NCBI RefSeq assembly: GCF_001575205.1
Contig: NZ_LSRE01000044.1
Coordinates: 221,021 to 285,020 of the forward strand
DNA: 64,000 nt
Origin: Tsukamurella pseudospumae
Lineage (GTDB): Bacteria > Actinomycetota > Actinomycetes > Mycobacteriales > Mycobacteriaceae
Reading direction: 5' to 3'
Shown here one piece after another: positions 48,585 through 57,315 of the stretch. The translations under genes and the position numbers were made by a program. Each line of letters opens with the position of its first letter. Position 1 is the stretch's first letter. The notes below the pieces were generated by a model. It saw nothing but the letters and a program-made list of their open reading frames with translations, ran no database searches and was not told the origin of the DNA.

Positions 48585-49196
48585 GTGTTCACCATCGGTT
48601 TCGACCTGGACCTCACGCTGATCGACTCCCGGCAGCGGATTCTGACGGCCGCGCAGCGCGCGTTCACGGATCTCGGGCACACCGTGGACGACGCTGCGCT
48701 GCTGCCCCACATGGGCGTGCCGATCGACGACGTCGCGCGCGAGGTGGTCCCCGGGATCGACGCGGAGTTGTTCCTGCGTCGCTACCGGGACCACTACGAC
48801 ACCGACGCCACGACGCCGGTGCCGGTCCTGTCCGGTGCGCGCGAGCTGCTGGCGGCGATCCGGGCAGCCGGCGGGCGCTCGATCGTGGTGTCCGCCAAGC
48901 AGCACGCCGCCGCCGAGCGCGCCGTCGCCGACTCCGGGCTGGAGGTCGACGAGGTGGTGGGCGGGCACTTCGGTGCCGCCAAAGGCGACGCGCTGCGCCG
49001 GTACCCGAATGTCCGCGGGTACCTCGGCGATCACGTCGAGGACGCCGCGGCGGCCCGCGGCGCGGGGTGCGTGTTCATCGGCGTCACCACCGGGGAGTTC
49101 GACGGTGCCGCCCTCGCCGGAGCGGGGGCGTGGCGCACCGTCGAGCACCTGGGTGAGGTGATCGCGCTGCTGCCCGAACTTCGTGGCGCCTCTTGA
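48585..49196 (+). CDS. HAD-family phosphatase
   Basis: A 203-residue HAD hydrolase of the phosphoglycolate-phosphatase/beta-phosphoglucomutase branch: nucleophile motif GFDLDLTLIDS at the N-terminus (both Asp present), a helical cap, motif II Ser in IVVSAK, motif III Lys in GAAKGDALRR, and the acidic motif IV YLGDHVEDAAAA. Substrate unknown. GTG start, 11 bases after the membrane-protein gene; no obvious ribosome-binding site beyond AGAGGG. Confidence 0.85.
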   Translation: MFTIGFDLDLTLIDSRQRILTAAQRAFTDLGHTVDDAALLPHMGVPIDDVAREVVPGIDAELFLRRYRDHYDTDATTPVPVLSGARELLAAIRAAGGRSIVVSAKQHAAAERAVADSGLEVDEVVGGHFGAAKGDALRRYPNVRGYLGDHVEDAAAARGAGCVFIGVTTGEFDGAALAGAGAWRTVEHLGEVIALLPELRGAS

Positions 49197-49275
49197 CCTG
49201 CGTGTATGCACGAACTGACCTGATGCACAACAGGTAGGGCAGACAACGCCTTGTGCGTCCACCACGGTGGATCGG

Positions 49276-49623
49276 GTGAGCGGGCCGGACATCGAGTGGG
49301 ACACCTATGGTGACTCGCTCGGCCGTCGGCTGAGCACGCTTCGCAGGGCGCGCGGACTGTCTCAGGAGAAGCTCGGAGAGCTCGCGGGGCTGCATCGCAA
49401 CCAGATCTCCAACATCGAGCGGAACGTCAGCTCCAACGAGCGGTTCTCGGATCCGCACATGTCCACTGTCTACCGGCTCGCGGCGGCCCTGGACGTGCCG
49501 CCGGGCTGGCTGCTGCCCGACCTCGGCGTCCGCGTGCTGCCCCGTTCCGCGGAGCAGGCGAACGCCGACGCGGTGTCAGCGGTCGAGACTGCGCTGCTCG
49601 CGGCGATCGAGAACGCCTCCTGA
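49276..49623 (+). CDS. XRE-family transcriptional regulator
   Basis: A 115-residue protein with a Cro/CI helix-turn-helix (LGRRLSTLRRARGLSQEKLGELAGLHRNQISNIERNVSSN, about residues 13-52) and a short helical tail. The start is GTG 49276 with GGTGG upstream; GTG 49267 is also in frame. Promoter target unknown. It ends before a strong bidirectional terminator. XRE proteins often regulate accessory or phage-derived loci, so a link to the RT block 1.2 kb upstream is possible but untested. Confidence 0.85.
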   Translation: MSGPDIEWDTYGDSLGRRLSTLRRARGLSQEKLGELAGLHRNQISNIERNVSSNERFSDPHMSTVYRLAAALDVPPGWLLPDLGVRVLPRSAEQANADAVSAVETALLAAIENAS

Positions 49624-49657
49624 ACCCCATCCTTCACGTGGCCGGGGGCCGATGAAC

Positions 49658-49701
49658 ACGCAGACGGCGCCGTTCCCCTCGGGGACCGGCGCCGTCTGCG
49701 T
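49658..49701. terminator. Strong bidirectional terminator
   Basis: Perfect 15-base arms (49658-49672 and 49687-49701) with an inner CCCC/GGGG extension. It lies between the XRE gene (ending 49623) and the leftward haemophore-like gene (ending 49708) and can serve both. Confidence 0.88.
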
Positions 49702-49707
49702 TCGTCG

Positions 49708-50103
49708 CTACTTCTTGGCCGGAGCCGAGCAGGACTTGTAGGCGCTCGAGAGCGCGTTCTGGATGTTCTGCTGCTCCGAGAAGATGCCGAAACCGGCCGC
49801 CGAACCAACGAATGCGGCGCTGGCCAGCTTGAACTGGCGGGTCGCCGGGTCGGACGTGGCGATGTCGGCGAACTGCTTCGGGCCACCGGCCGCCTGCTCG
49901 AGCTTCGCGCTGAGGCCGGGCGACTGCTTGTCGAGGGCCACCTTCAGCTGTCCGACGGTGCACGAGGTGCCCGGGATGGAGCGCGACAGGTTCGGGTCTC
50001 CGGGCTTCGGCGCCGGGGTGGGCGCGGCGGTCGCGAGAGGTGCGCCGGCCAGGGCGATCGCGCCGAGAAGGGCGGCGGTGGCAGCGGTACGACGGTAGGT
50101 CAT
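49708..50103 (-). CDS. Haemophore-like secreted protein (paralogue 1)
   Basis: A 131-residue exported protein: signal peptide to about residue 27 (cleavage near ATAAP), then a helical domain with the motif IPGTSCTVGQL and a second Cys near the end (YKSCSAP), presumably disulfide-linked. The same plan is seen in the two genes upstream and in the mycobacterial Rv0203/haemophore-like family of small haem binders. Haem binding is inferred from family resemblance; no direct ligand motif such as a conserved Tyr/His pair can be assigned. It is followed by the strong terminator at 49658-49701. Confidence 0.75.
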   Translation of the reverse strand: MTYRRTAATAALLGAIALAGAPLATAAPTPAPKPGDPNLSRSIPGTSCTVGQLKVALDKQSPGLSAKLEQAAGGPKQFADIATSDPATRQFKLASAAFVGSAAGFGIFSEQQNIQNALSSAYKSCSAPAKK

Positions 50104-50134
50104 GCAGGGCCTTTCGTGGCGAATGGTGTGTGGG

Positions 50135-50488
50135 TCAGTACTGATCGCAGGTGGCGATGACCTTGGCGATCTTCGCGTCGATGTCGGCGCGGTTCGCCTT
50201 GTAGTACGAAGCGGCCGCCGGGTTGTTCTTCGTCAGTCGGTCGATGATCGCCTGACGGTCCTCGGGCTTGGCGGTGAGCAGCTCCGTGGCCTGGTCGCGG
50301 CCGCCGGGCGTGGCGTCCATGACGGCGATGGCCTCGGGCGCGATCACCTGGGTCGCGCGCTCGACCTGCGCGACGGTGCACTTGGTGCCGGGGACCTTGT
50401 CGTTCGGCGCGGCCGAGGCGACGGCGGGGACGAGGGCGAGAGCGCCCGCGAGGGCGGCGACCGCGGCGGCGAAGCGGATCCGATTCAT
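50135..50488 (-). CDS. Haemophore-like secreted protein (paralogue 2)
   Basis: A 117-residue exported protein: signal peptide residues 1-27 (AVASAAP), then VPGTKCTVAQVERATQVIAPEA and a helical tail ending in ATCDQY, with one Cys at each end of the domain. It resembles the mycobacterial haemophore-related family (Rv0203 type). It shares VPGTxCxVxQVERAT with paralogue 3. The good AGGAG upstream of the ATG supports the start. It is separated from paralogue 1 by 31 bases, so both may be on one transcript. Confidence 0.8.
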   Translation of the reverse strand: MNRIRFAAAVAALAGALALVPAVASAAPNDKVPGTKCTVAQVERATQVIAPEAIAVMDATPGGRDQATELLTAKPEDRQAIIDRLTKNNPAAASYYKANRADIDAKIAKVIATCDQY

Positions 50489-50554
50489 GACTTCTCCTGT
50501 TCGGGGCGGTGACGACTGCTCAGCGAGACTACCGGTTCGGCATGAACGGCGAAA

Positions 50555-50589
50555 GGACGGCGCCGGGCAAGAACAACCCGGTGCCGTCC
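50555..50589 (-). terminator. Hairpin terminator after haemophore-like paralogue 3
   Basis: Arms 50555-50567 and 50577-50589 pair over 13 bp with one G-T pair and a 9-base loop. It lies 17 bases past the stop of the gene at 50606-51055, in the gap before paralogue 2. Confidence 0.8.
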
Positions 50590-50605
50590 GATCGATACCC
50601 GTGTA

Positions 50606-51055
50606 CTAGCTCGTGGTGCAGGTCGCCTTGATCGTCGCGATCTTCTGCTCGACCTGGGCCTTCGTCAGCTTCGGCTTGCCCTTGTCGTGGTCCTTGCCGT
50701 GCGGGTGCGCGGGCGGGGTCTGTCCGGGATGTGCCTTCTGCCATTCGGCCTTGCGCGCCTCGCGGGCCTTCTTGGCGGCTGCGCGATCCGCCGTGCGTTG
50801 CGCCTGGGTCTTGACGAGCATCTGCTCGAACCGGTCCTTCGCCTTCGCGTTGGTGCTGATGTGCTGCCAGAACTCCGGCGCCACCTTCGCGGTGGCGCGC
50901 TCGACCTGGCCGACGTTGCACTGGGTGCCGGGAACGGGCGCCGTCGGGGAGACGGGCGCGGCGTTCGCGGCGGCGGGGGCGAGCAGCGCCGCGCCGGACA
51001 GGGCAGCGACGGCCGCGGTCGCGGCCGCCAGCCGGGTGCGGGTGAATCGGCTCAT
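50606..51055 (-). CDS. Haemophore-like secreted protein (paralogue 3, extended)
   Basis: A 149-residue exported protein. The start at 51055 has GAGGAGAA upstream. Signal peptide residues 1-33, then VPGTQCNVGQVERATAKVAPEFW and a C-terminal TIKATCTTS, giving the same one-Cys-at-each-end plan as its two neighbours. It differs by an inserted Lys/His/Pro-rich segment (AAKKAREARKAEWQKAHPGQ; HPHGKDHDKGKPK), whose His cluster could bind metal or haem. Family role inferred as haem binding or transfer. Confidence 0.78.
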   Translation of the reverse strand: MSRFTRTRLAAATAAVAALSGAALLAPAAANAAPVSPTAPVPGTQCNVGQVERATAKVAPEFWQHISTNAKAKDRFEQMLVKTQAQRTADRAAAKKAREARKAEWQKAHPGQTPPAHPHGKDHDKGKPKLTKAQVEQKIATIKATCTTS

Positions 51056-51190
51056 AGAAATGGTTCTCCTCGTGCAGCTGTGCGATCGCGATTCGGACCG
51101 CCCGCACCCGAGTGGACCCGATTTCCATGAACGCGGGGCCACGATCAGCTGTGAATCAGCTGGAGACCGGACATCGCGACAGGGACCCGG

Positions 51191-52000
51191 CTATCCGGGC
51201 TTTTCGCAGCAGAAGATCGCCGTGCCGGGGAAGATCGCGCCGCGCAACGGACTCCACTGGCCCCACTCCTGGGTGAATCCCTCGGGCCACTCGGGCTCGA
51301 GGACGTCGACCACGCGCAGGCCCGCGCCCACGATCTCGCGGATACGGTCGCCCATGGTCCGGTGGTGCTCGACGTACGTGGGGGCCCCGTCGTCGTCCGT
51401 CTCGACGTACGGGGACCGATCGAAGTAGGACAGGGTCGCGACGAGGCCCTCGGGGCCGGGATCGTCGAGGAACGTCCAGCGCATCGGGTGGTTCACGGAG
51501 AACACGAAGCGCCCGCCCGGGCGCAGCACGCGGTAGGCCTCGGCCATGACCTGCGCCGAGTCGGCGACGAAGGGGATGCCGCCGAAGGCCGAGCAGACGA
51601 CGTCGGCGGCACCGTCGGCGACGGGCAGCCTCTCGGCTCCGGCCTGGACCAGGAGCGGATTGCCGCCCCGCACCTGGGGGAGTCCGCGGCGCAGCATGCC
51701 GGCCGAGATGTCGATGCCTACCACCGCGGCGCCCTGCGCGGCGAGCCACCGGGAGCAGGGGGCGCTGCCGCAGCCGATCTCCACCGCCACGGTCCCGGGT
51801 CCGACGGTGCCGAGCAGCCCGGCCTCGGCCTCGCGCAGCCCCTCGGGGCACCAGACGAAGTCGCCGTCGGCGCTGTCGACGCCGAGGAAGGCGGCGTGCT
51901 CGGCGTGATAGGCGTCCGCGTCGGCGTCCCACCAGGACCGGTTGGCGGCCTCCGAGCCGGCGCTGTCCCGACGCATGTCGGGTTTGGGGCGGTAGGTCAC
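51191..52000 (-). CDS. SAM-dependent methyltransferase
   Basis: A 269-residue class I methyltransferase. Motif I is VAVEIGCGSAPCSRWLA (about residues 70-86), motif II GIDISAGML, motif III DVVCSAFGGIPFV, and motif post-III YRVLRPGGRFVFSVNHPMRW. The substrate is unknown. The GTG start at 52000 has GAGAGG upstream. It is divergent from rpsA across ~150 bases that hold the rpsA promoter; the gap shows no other gene. Confidence 0.88.
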   Translation of the reverse strand: MTYRPKPDMRRDSAGSEAANRSWWDADADAYHAEHAAFLGVDSADGDFVWCPEGLREAEAGLLGTVGPGTVAVEIGCGSAPCSRWLAAQGAAVVGIDISAGMLRRGLPQVRGGNPLLVQAGAERLPVADGAADVVCSAFGGIPFVADSAQVMAEAYRVLRPGGRFVFSVNHPMRWTFLDDPGPEGLVATLSYFDRSPYVETDDDGAPTYVEHHRTMGDRIREIVGAGLRVVDVLEPEWPEGFTQEWGQWSPLRGAIFPGTAIFCCEKPG

Positions 52001-52150
52001 GGGGAAGCCTCTCGATGGCGGGCGGTGAGAGGGCGCGGGGAGGGCGGTTTGCCCAGGTTGCACGCGGTGGAGTAGCCTTGACCTCGCGTGTGCCCATGCG
52101 TGCGCGATCTCGACCACACTACTAGCACCCTGTCCGGAGCAACTTACCCA

Positions 52151-53635
52151 ATGCCCACCACCACCGTTACGTCCCCGCAGGTCGCCGTCAACGACATCGG
52201 CACCGCGGAGGATTTCCTCGCAGCGATCGACGCCACGATCAAGTACTTCAACGATGGCGACATCGTCGAGGGCACCATCGTCAAGGTCGACCGTGACGAG
52301 GTCCTGCTCGACATCGGTTACAAGACCGAGGGTGTCATCCCCTCCCGCGAGCTGAGCATCAAGCACGACGTCGACCCGTCCGAGGTCGTCAACGTCGGCG
52401 ATGCCGTCGAGGCTCTCGTCCTCACCAAGGAGGACAAGGAAGGCCGCCTGATCCTGTCCAAGAAGCGTGCGCAGTACGAGCGCGCCTGGGGCACGATCGA
52501 GGAGCTCAAGGAGAAGGACGAGGCCGTCAAGGGCACCGTCATCGAGGTGGTCAAGGGTGGTCTCATCCTGGACATCGGCCTCCGCGGCTTCCTCCCGGCC
52601 TCGCTGGTCGAGATGCGTCGTGTGCGCGACCTCCAGCCGTACATCGGCAAGGAGATCGAGGCGAAGATCATCGAGCTCGACAAGAACCGCAACAACGTGG
52701 TCCTGTCGCGCCGTGCGTGGCTCGAGCAGACCCAGTCCGAGGTCCGCAGCGAGTTCCTGCACCAGCTGCAGAAGGGCCAGGTCCGCAAGGGCGTCGTGTC
52801 CTCGATCGTCAACTTCGGTGCCTTCGTGGACCTGGGCGGCGTCGACGGCCTCGTGCACGTCTCGGAGCTGTCCTGGAAGCACATCGATCACCCGTCCGAG
52901 GTGGTCACCGTGGGCGACGAGGTCACCGTCGAGGTCCTCGACGTCGACCTGGACCGCGAGCGCGTCTCGCTGTCGCTCAAGGCGACCCAGGAGGATCCGT
53001 GGCGTCAGTTCGCCCGGACCCACGCCATCGGCCAGATCGTGCCCGGCAAGGTCACCAAGCTCGTCCCGTTCGGCGCGTTCGTCCGCGTCGAGGAGGGCAT
53101 CGAGGGCCTCGTCCACATCTCGGAGCTGGCCGAGCGCCACGTCGAGGTCCCGGACCAGGTCGTCTCGGTCGGCGACGACGCCATGGTGCGCGTCATCGAC
53201 ATCGACCTCGAGCGTCGTCGTATCTCGCTGAGCCTCAAGCAGGCCAACGAGGACTACACCGAGGAGTTCGACCCGTCGAAGTACGGCATGGCCGACAGCT
53301 ACGACGAGAACGGCGAGTACATCTTCCCCGAGGGCTTCGATCCCGAGACCAACGAGTGGCTCGAGGGCTTCGAGAAGCAGCGCGAGGAGTGGGAGGGTCG
53401 CTACGCCGAGGCGGAGCGTCGCCACAAGATGCACACCGCGCAGATGGAGAAGTTCGCGGCCGACGAGGCCGCCGAGGCCGCTGCCGGTGGTCCGGCCGCG
53501 GGTGGCGCGAACTACTCGAGCGAGTCGTCCTCGAACGACCGTGGTGGCAACGAGGCCCCGCAGAGCACCGGCGGTTCGCTGGCCAGCGATGCGCAGCTCG
53601 CTGCTCTCCGCGAGAAGCTGTCCGGCAACGCCTGA
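52151..53635 (+). CDS. rpsA: 30S ribosomal protein S1
   Basis: A 494-residue S1 with four S1 RNA-binding repeats (VEGTIVKVDRDEVLLDIGYKTEGVIP; VKGTVIEVVKGGLILDIGLRGFLP; RKGVVSSIVNFGAFVDLGGVDGLVHVSEL; VPGKVTKLVPFGAFVRVEEGIEGLVHISEL), the mycobacterial number. The low-complexity acidic tail ends in LAALREKLSGNA. It binds mRNA at initiation and takes part in trans-translation. The ATG 52151 lies 11 bases after GGAG. In Mycobacterium it sits between polA and coaE; here both neighbours are displaced by accessory genes. Confidence 0.97.
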   Translation: MPTTTVTSPQVAVNDIGTAEDFLAAIDATIKYFNDGDIVEGTIVKVDRDEVLLDIGYKTEGVIPSRELSIKHDVDPSEVVNVGDAVEALVLTKEDKEGRLILSKKRAQYERAWGTIEELKEKDEAVKGTVIEVVKGGLILDIGLRGFLPASLVEMRRVRDLQPYIGKEIEAKIIELDKNRNNVVLSRRAWLEQTQSEVRSEFLHQLQKGQVRKGVVSSIVNFGAFVDLGGVDGLVHVSELSWKHIDHPSEVVTVGDEVTVEVLDVDLDRERVSLSLKATQEDPWRQFARTHAIGQIVPGKVTKLVPFGAFVRVEEGIEGLVHISELAERHVEVPDQVVSVGDDAMVRVIDIDLERRRISLSLKQANEDYTEEFDPSKYGMADSYDENGEYIFPEGFDPETNEWLEGFEKQREEWEGRYAEAERRHKMHTAQMEKFAADEAAEAAAGGPAAGGANYSSESSSNDRGGNEAPQSTGGSLASDAQLAALREKLSGNA

Positions 53636-53658
53636 TTCACGGCTTCACAGCTGTACCG

Positions 53659-53692
53659 AACGCCCCGCATCCTTTCACGGATGCGGGGCGTT
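53659..53692. terminator. rpsA terminator
   Basis: Perfect 14-base arms (53659-53672 and 53679-53692) with a TTTCAC loop, 24 bases after the rpsA stop. Convergent with the SorC-type gene, which ends at 53711. Confidence 0.9.
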
Positions 53693-53710
53693 CCCCGTTC
53701 AGTGGGCGCG

Positions 53711-54703
53711 TCAGCGATGCTCGATCAGCCAGCGAGCGGTGGCGAGATCGGTCACCAGGACCGTGGCGTAGCCGCCGCGCAGGGCGGCGCGGACGGACTC
53801 GTGGCGGTCGGCGTCGTTCGCGATCAGGATCGACGTGCGGCAGGCGCGGATCGCCTCCAGCGGTACGGACAGCGTCCGGGCGACCAGGCTGGACGGGAGC
53901 TCGGCACCGTCGGCGTCGTAGAAGCGGCCGCCGATCTCCCCGACCGCGGCCAGGGAGCGGAGCTCGTCCAGTACGGCGGCGTCGATGTAGGCACCCTCGA
54001 ACAGCGTGGTCGACGTGGAGACCGAACCCACCCCGAACAGCATGACGTCGGCGTGGATCCCCGCGGTGAGTGCGGGGGAGACGACCGAGTCGCGCTTGAG
54101 GGCCCGAACCGTCGCCGGATCGGCGTACAGCGGCGCCGTGAGCCGGATGGCCCGGGCGTCCAGATGCTCGGCGAACCGGGTCAGGGCGTGATCGGCCCCG
54201 GAGTAGTACGGCACCGTCGACATCGCGCCGTCCATCTGGACCACCCGGCTGCAACGCGCAGCGCCCGTCAGTGCGTCGGCCACGGCCAGTTGCTCCGGCC
54301 CCCAGGTGAAGCCGAGAGTGTCGCCCGGCTGGAGCCGGCGTCGCAGTTGGGTGGCGCCGGCGCGGCCGAGCGCGGCCCGGCCGACTGCGGCGTGGCCGGG
54401 CGACGAACTGGTATCGCTCTCGTCGATGATCATGACCTCGACCAACCCGAACGCCTCCTCCAGCGCGCGTTCCTCGCCGGGGTGGAAGGACTCGGCGAGG
54501 TCCTCCGGGACCGTCACGGTGACCTGGACGAGCCCGAGTGCTCGGGCTCGGGCCACCAGGCGGCCGGCGGTGGGCCGGGACACGCCGAGCCGCTCCGCGA
54601 CCTGCGCCTGCGTCATGCCGTCCAGGTGGTACATCGTGGCTGCGCGGACGAGTAGTCGGTGATCGTGGCGGCTCTCGACGCCGGAATCCGGGCGGGGGGT
54701 CAT
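53711..54703 (-). CDS. SorC/DeoR-type sugar-binding transcriptional regulator
   Basis: A 330-residue regulator. The N-terminal helix-turn-helix is LLVRAATMYHLDGMTQAQVAERLGVSRPTAGRLVARAR. The C-terminal ~260 residues are the sugar-phosphate-binding domain of the SorC family (GDTLGFTWGPEQLAVADAL, AGIHADVMLFGVGSVSTSTTLF, DADGAELPSSLVARTLSVPLEAI). It probably responds to a phosphorylated or free polyol and controls the divergent dehydrogenase operon through the palindrome at 54723-54736. Confidence 0.9.
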   Translation of the reverse strand: MTPRPDSGVESRHDHRLLVRAATMYHLDGMTQAQVAERLGVSRPTAGRLVARARALGLVQVTVTVPEDLAESFHPGEERALEEAFGLVEVMIIDESDTSSSPGHAAVGRAALGRAGATQLRRRLQPGDTLGFTWGPEQLAVADALTGAARCSRVVQMDGAMSTVPYYSGADHALTRFAEHLDARAIRLTAPLYADPATVRALKRDSVVSPALTAGIHADVMLFGVGSVSTSTTLFEGAYIDAAVLDELRSLAAVGEIGGRFYDADGAELPSSLVARTLSVPLEAIRACRTSILIANDADRHESVRAALRGGYATVLVTDLATARWLIEHR

Positions 54704-54722
54704 CAGGCTCCTGAGCGACGGT

Positions 54723-54768
54723 TGAGCAAATGCTCACTGATTGCGAATCTGATCACCAAGAATACTAT
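54723..54768 (+). promoter_or_regulatory. SorC-type operator and -10 of the polyol operon
   Basis: A palindrome TGAGCA-AA-TGCTCA (54723-54736) lies in the divergent gap. A TACTAT -10 element (54763-54768) stands only six bases before the GTG at 54775, so transcription would begin at or next to the start codon and the message would be leaderless. Confidence 0.65.
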
Positions 54769-54774
54769 TGCAAT

Positions 54775-55845
54775 GTGACCCAAGCAACAGTCTTCGAGCG
54801 CCCCGATTCGATGCGGGCCGCGGTTCTGCATACCGATCTGACGTTGACGGTGGAGGATCGCCCGGTGCCGGATCCGGCCCCGGGTGATGTCCTGATCGCG
54901 GTGACCGCGGTCGGGGTCTGCGGTTCGGACGTGCATTATCTGCGGCACGGCCGGATCGGCGACTTCGTCGTCGAGGCCCCGATGATCCTCGGCCACGAGG
55001 CGGCCGGCCGGATCGTCGCCGTGGGCGACGGGGTGCCGGCGTCACGGATCGGTGAGCGGGTGTCGATCGAGCCCCAGCGGCCCTCGCCGTCGAGTGCCGA
55101 GACCCTGCGCGGCGAGTACAACCTGTGTCCTCACATGCAGTTCTACGCCACGCCGCCCGTCGACGGGGCGTTGGCGGAGTACGTGACCATCGGTGCGGCG
55201 TTCGCCCACCCGATCCCCGACGAGGTGTCCGACGAGGCCGCTGCGCTCCTGGAGCCGCTGTCGGTGGGAATCGCCGCGGTCCGCAAGGCAGGGATCGAGC
55301 CGGGTGGCTCGGTCCTGATCAGCGGCGCCGGTCCGATCGGCCTGATGTGCGCGCAGGTGGCCGACGCGGCCGGTGCCACGCGCATCGTCGTGACCGATCT
55401 CGATGCGGGTCGGCGCGCTGTGGCGGATCGGTTCGGCGCGACGGAGGCCGTCGAAGCCGGTACCGACCCGGGTGAGGGTTTCGACGCGTACATCGATGCG
55501 TCGGGTGCCGCGTCCGCGGTCCGGGCGGGGCTCCGCGCCGTGCGCCCCGGCGGTCGAGTGGTGCTGGTCGGAATGGGTGCCGACGAACTCGCACTGCCCG
55601 TTTCGCTGATCCAGAATCGCGAGCTCTGGGTGACCGGCGTGTTCAGGTACGCCAACACGTGGCCGAACGCGATCGCGCTGGCGGCCGCGGGCCGGGTCGA
55701 GCTCGACGCGATGGTGACATCCCGATTCGGCTTGGAGCAGGCCGAGGATGCGCTCAATGCCGACGGGGCCCAGGGTGCGATCAAGGCCGTCGTGCATCCG
55801 GGTGTGGCCCGGATCGAGTCCGACACGCACGATCGGCGGCACTGA
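54775..55845 (+). CDS. Zinc-dependent polyol (sorbitol/xylitol-type) dehydrogenase
   Basis: A 356-residue medium-chain dehydrogenase. Catalytic zinc ligands are in VGVCGSDVHYLRHG (Cys, with the following His-Tyr) and GHEAAGRI (His-Glu). The structural-zinc lobe is reduced: the usual four-Cys run is replaced by PQRPSPSSAETLRGEYNLC, as in sorbitol dehydrogenases. The NAD fold is GAGPIGLMCAQVADAAGA. It oxidises a sugar alcohol to a ketose. GTG start, probably leaderless. Its stop overlaps the next gene's ATG (TGATG). Confidence 0.9.
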   Translation: MTQATVFERPDSMRAAVLHTDLTLTVEDRPVPDPAPGDVLIAVTAVGVCGSDVHYLRHGRIGDFVVEAPMILGHEAAGRIVAVGDGVPASRIGERVSIEPQRPSPSSAETLRGEYNLCPHMQFYATPPVDGALAEYVTIGAAFAHPIPDEVSDEAAALLEPLSVGIAAVRKAGIEPGGSVLISGAGPIGLMCAQVADAAGATRIVVTDLDAGRRAVADRFGATEAVEAGTDPGEGFDAYIDASGAASAVRAGLRAVRPGGRVVLVGMGADELALPVSLIQNRELWVTGVFRYANTWPNAIALAAAGRVELDAMVTSRFGLEQAEDALNADGAQGAIKAVVHPGVARIESDTHDRRH

Positions 55846-57278
55846 TGATCCCTCGGCCCACGTATCAGCGCGATGCCGCGACCGCCGCGATCGTGCACTT
55901 CGGCGTCGGAGGCTTCCACCGTGCGCACCAGGCGACCTACCTCGACACGTTGCTCTCGGTCGATCCGGCGGCGGGTGACTGGGGCATCGTCGGCGTGGGG
56001 CTGCGCCCCGCCGACGCCGCGATGCGCGACGCGCTGCTGCCGCAGGACTGCCTCTACACGCTCACCCTCAAGCATCCCGACGGTGCCGTCGCCACCGGTG
56101 TGCTGGGGGCGATATTCGGATACCTGTACGCACCCGACGACCCCGAGGCGGTGATCGAGCGGCTCGCGGATCCACGCACCCGGATCGTCTCCCTCACCAT
56201 CACCGAGGGCGGCTACAACATCGTCGCGGCCACCGGTGAGTTCGACGCCGGGGACCCGGACGTGGTGTCCGACCTGGTCCCGGGGGCTGTGCCACGCACC
56301 GTCTTCGGCTACTTGACGGAGGCCCTGCGCCGACGCCGCGACCGTGGCCTGCCGGCGTTCACCGTGATGTCCTGCGACAACATCGAGGGCAACGGCGACG
56401 TGGCCCGGCGTACGGTCGGCGCCTTCGCCCGCCTCGTCGACCCCGAGCTCGCGGACTGGATCGAGACGAACGTGCGGTTCCCGAACTCGATGATCGATCG
56501 GATCACCCCCGCGACCCCGCCCGAACTGCGAAGCGAGGTTCTCGCGAGGACCGGTATCGACGACCGCTGGCCGGTGGTCGCGGAGCCGTTCACCCAATGG
56601 GTTCTGGAGGATTCCTTCTCCCACGGTCGCCCGGCGTTGGAGACTGTGGGTGTGCAGGTGGTTCCCGATGTACGGCCCTACGAGCTGATGAAGCTGCGGC
56701 TGCTCAACGCCGGGCACCAGGCGCTGGGGCACTTCGCGCGACTGCTCGGTTACACCTACGTCCACGATGCCGCGGCCGACCCGGACATCCGAGAACTGCT
56801 GCGGCGGTACATGCTCGACGAGGCCGGGCCCACTCTGGATTCCCTGCCGGGCGTCGACGTGGACGACTACGTCGCGACCCTGCTCGAGCGTTTCTCGAAC
56901 CCGGCGATCGCCGACACCGTCGCCCGCCTGTGCCTGGACGCCTCCGATCGGATTCCGAAGTTCCTCCTGCCCGTGATCGCGTCGCGGGCGGACGAGGGCG
57001 CCGCCGCGCCGCTCGCCGCGGCCGTGGTGGCGGCCTGGACCCGGTGCGCCGAGGGCGTCGCCGACGACGGTGTGCCGCTCGAACTGTCCGACCGCAGGGC
57101 ACCCGAGTTGATCGACCGGGCGAGGCGTTCGCGTGCCGATCGGCTCGCGTTCGTGGCGGATCCGGACCTGTTCGGTGATCTCGCGGAGCATCCGGAGTTC
57201 ACCGAGCCCTATCTCGCGGCACTCGACGGGCTGCGGGAGCGCGGCACGCGCGCGGTTCTGGCCGAACTGATCCGGTGA
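55845..57278 (+). CDS. Mannitol dehydrogenase-family polyol dehydrogenase
   Basis: A 477-residue long-chain polyol dehydrogenase of the mannitol-2-dehydrogenase family: IVHFGVGGFHRAHQATYLD, TITEGGYN, MSCDNIEGNGDVARR, NSMIDRITP, the catalytic Lys in YELMKLRLLNAGHQALGHFARLLGY, and KFLLPVIA near the end. It converts D-mannitol, D-arabinitol or similar to the ketose. Second gene of the polyol operon. With a sugar kinase it would feed fructose or xylulose into central metabolism, but the kinase here is broken. Confidence 0.93.
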   Translation: MIPRPTYQRDAATAAIVHFGVGGFHRAHQATYLDTLLSVDPAAGDWGIVGVGLRPADAAMRDALLPQDCLYTLTLKHPDGAVATGVLGAIFGYLYAPDDPEAVIERLADPRTRIVSLTITEGGYNIVAATGEFDAGDPDVVSDLVPGAVPRTVFGYLTEALRRRRDRGLPAFTVMSCDNIEGNGDVARRTVGAFARLVDPELADWIETNVRFPNSMIDRITPATPPELRSEVLARTGIDDRWPVVAEPFTQWVLEDSFSHGRPALETVGVQVVPDVRPYELMKLRLLNAGHQALGHFARLLGYTYVHDAAADPDIRELLRRYMLDEAGPTLDSLPGVDVDDYVATLLERFSNPAIADTVARLCLDASDRIPKFLLPVIASRADEGAAAPLAAAVVAAWTRCAEGVADDGVPLELSDRRAPELIDRARRSRADRLAFVADPDLFGDLAEHPEFTEPYLAALDGLRERGTRAVLAELIR

Positions 57279-57315
57279 CGCCGGGGCGGAGTACTCGAGG
57301 AGTAGGTGGGCAGTA

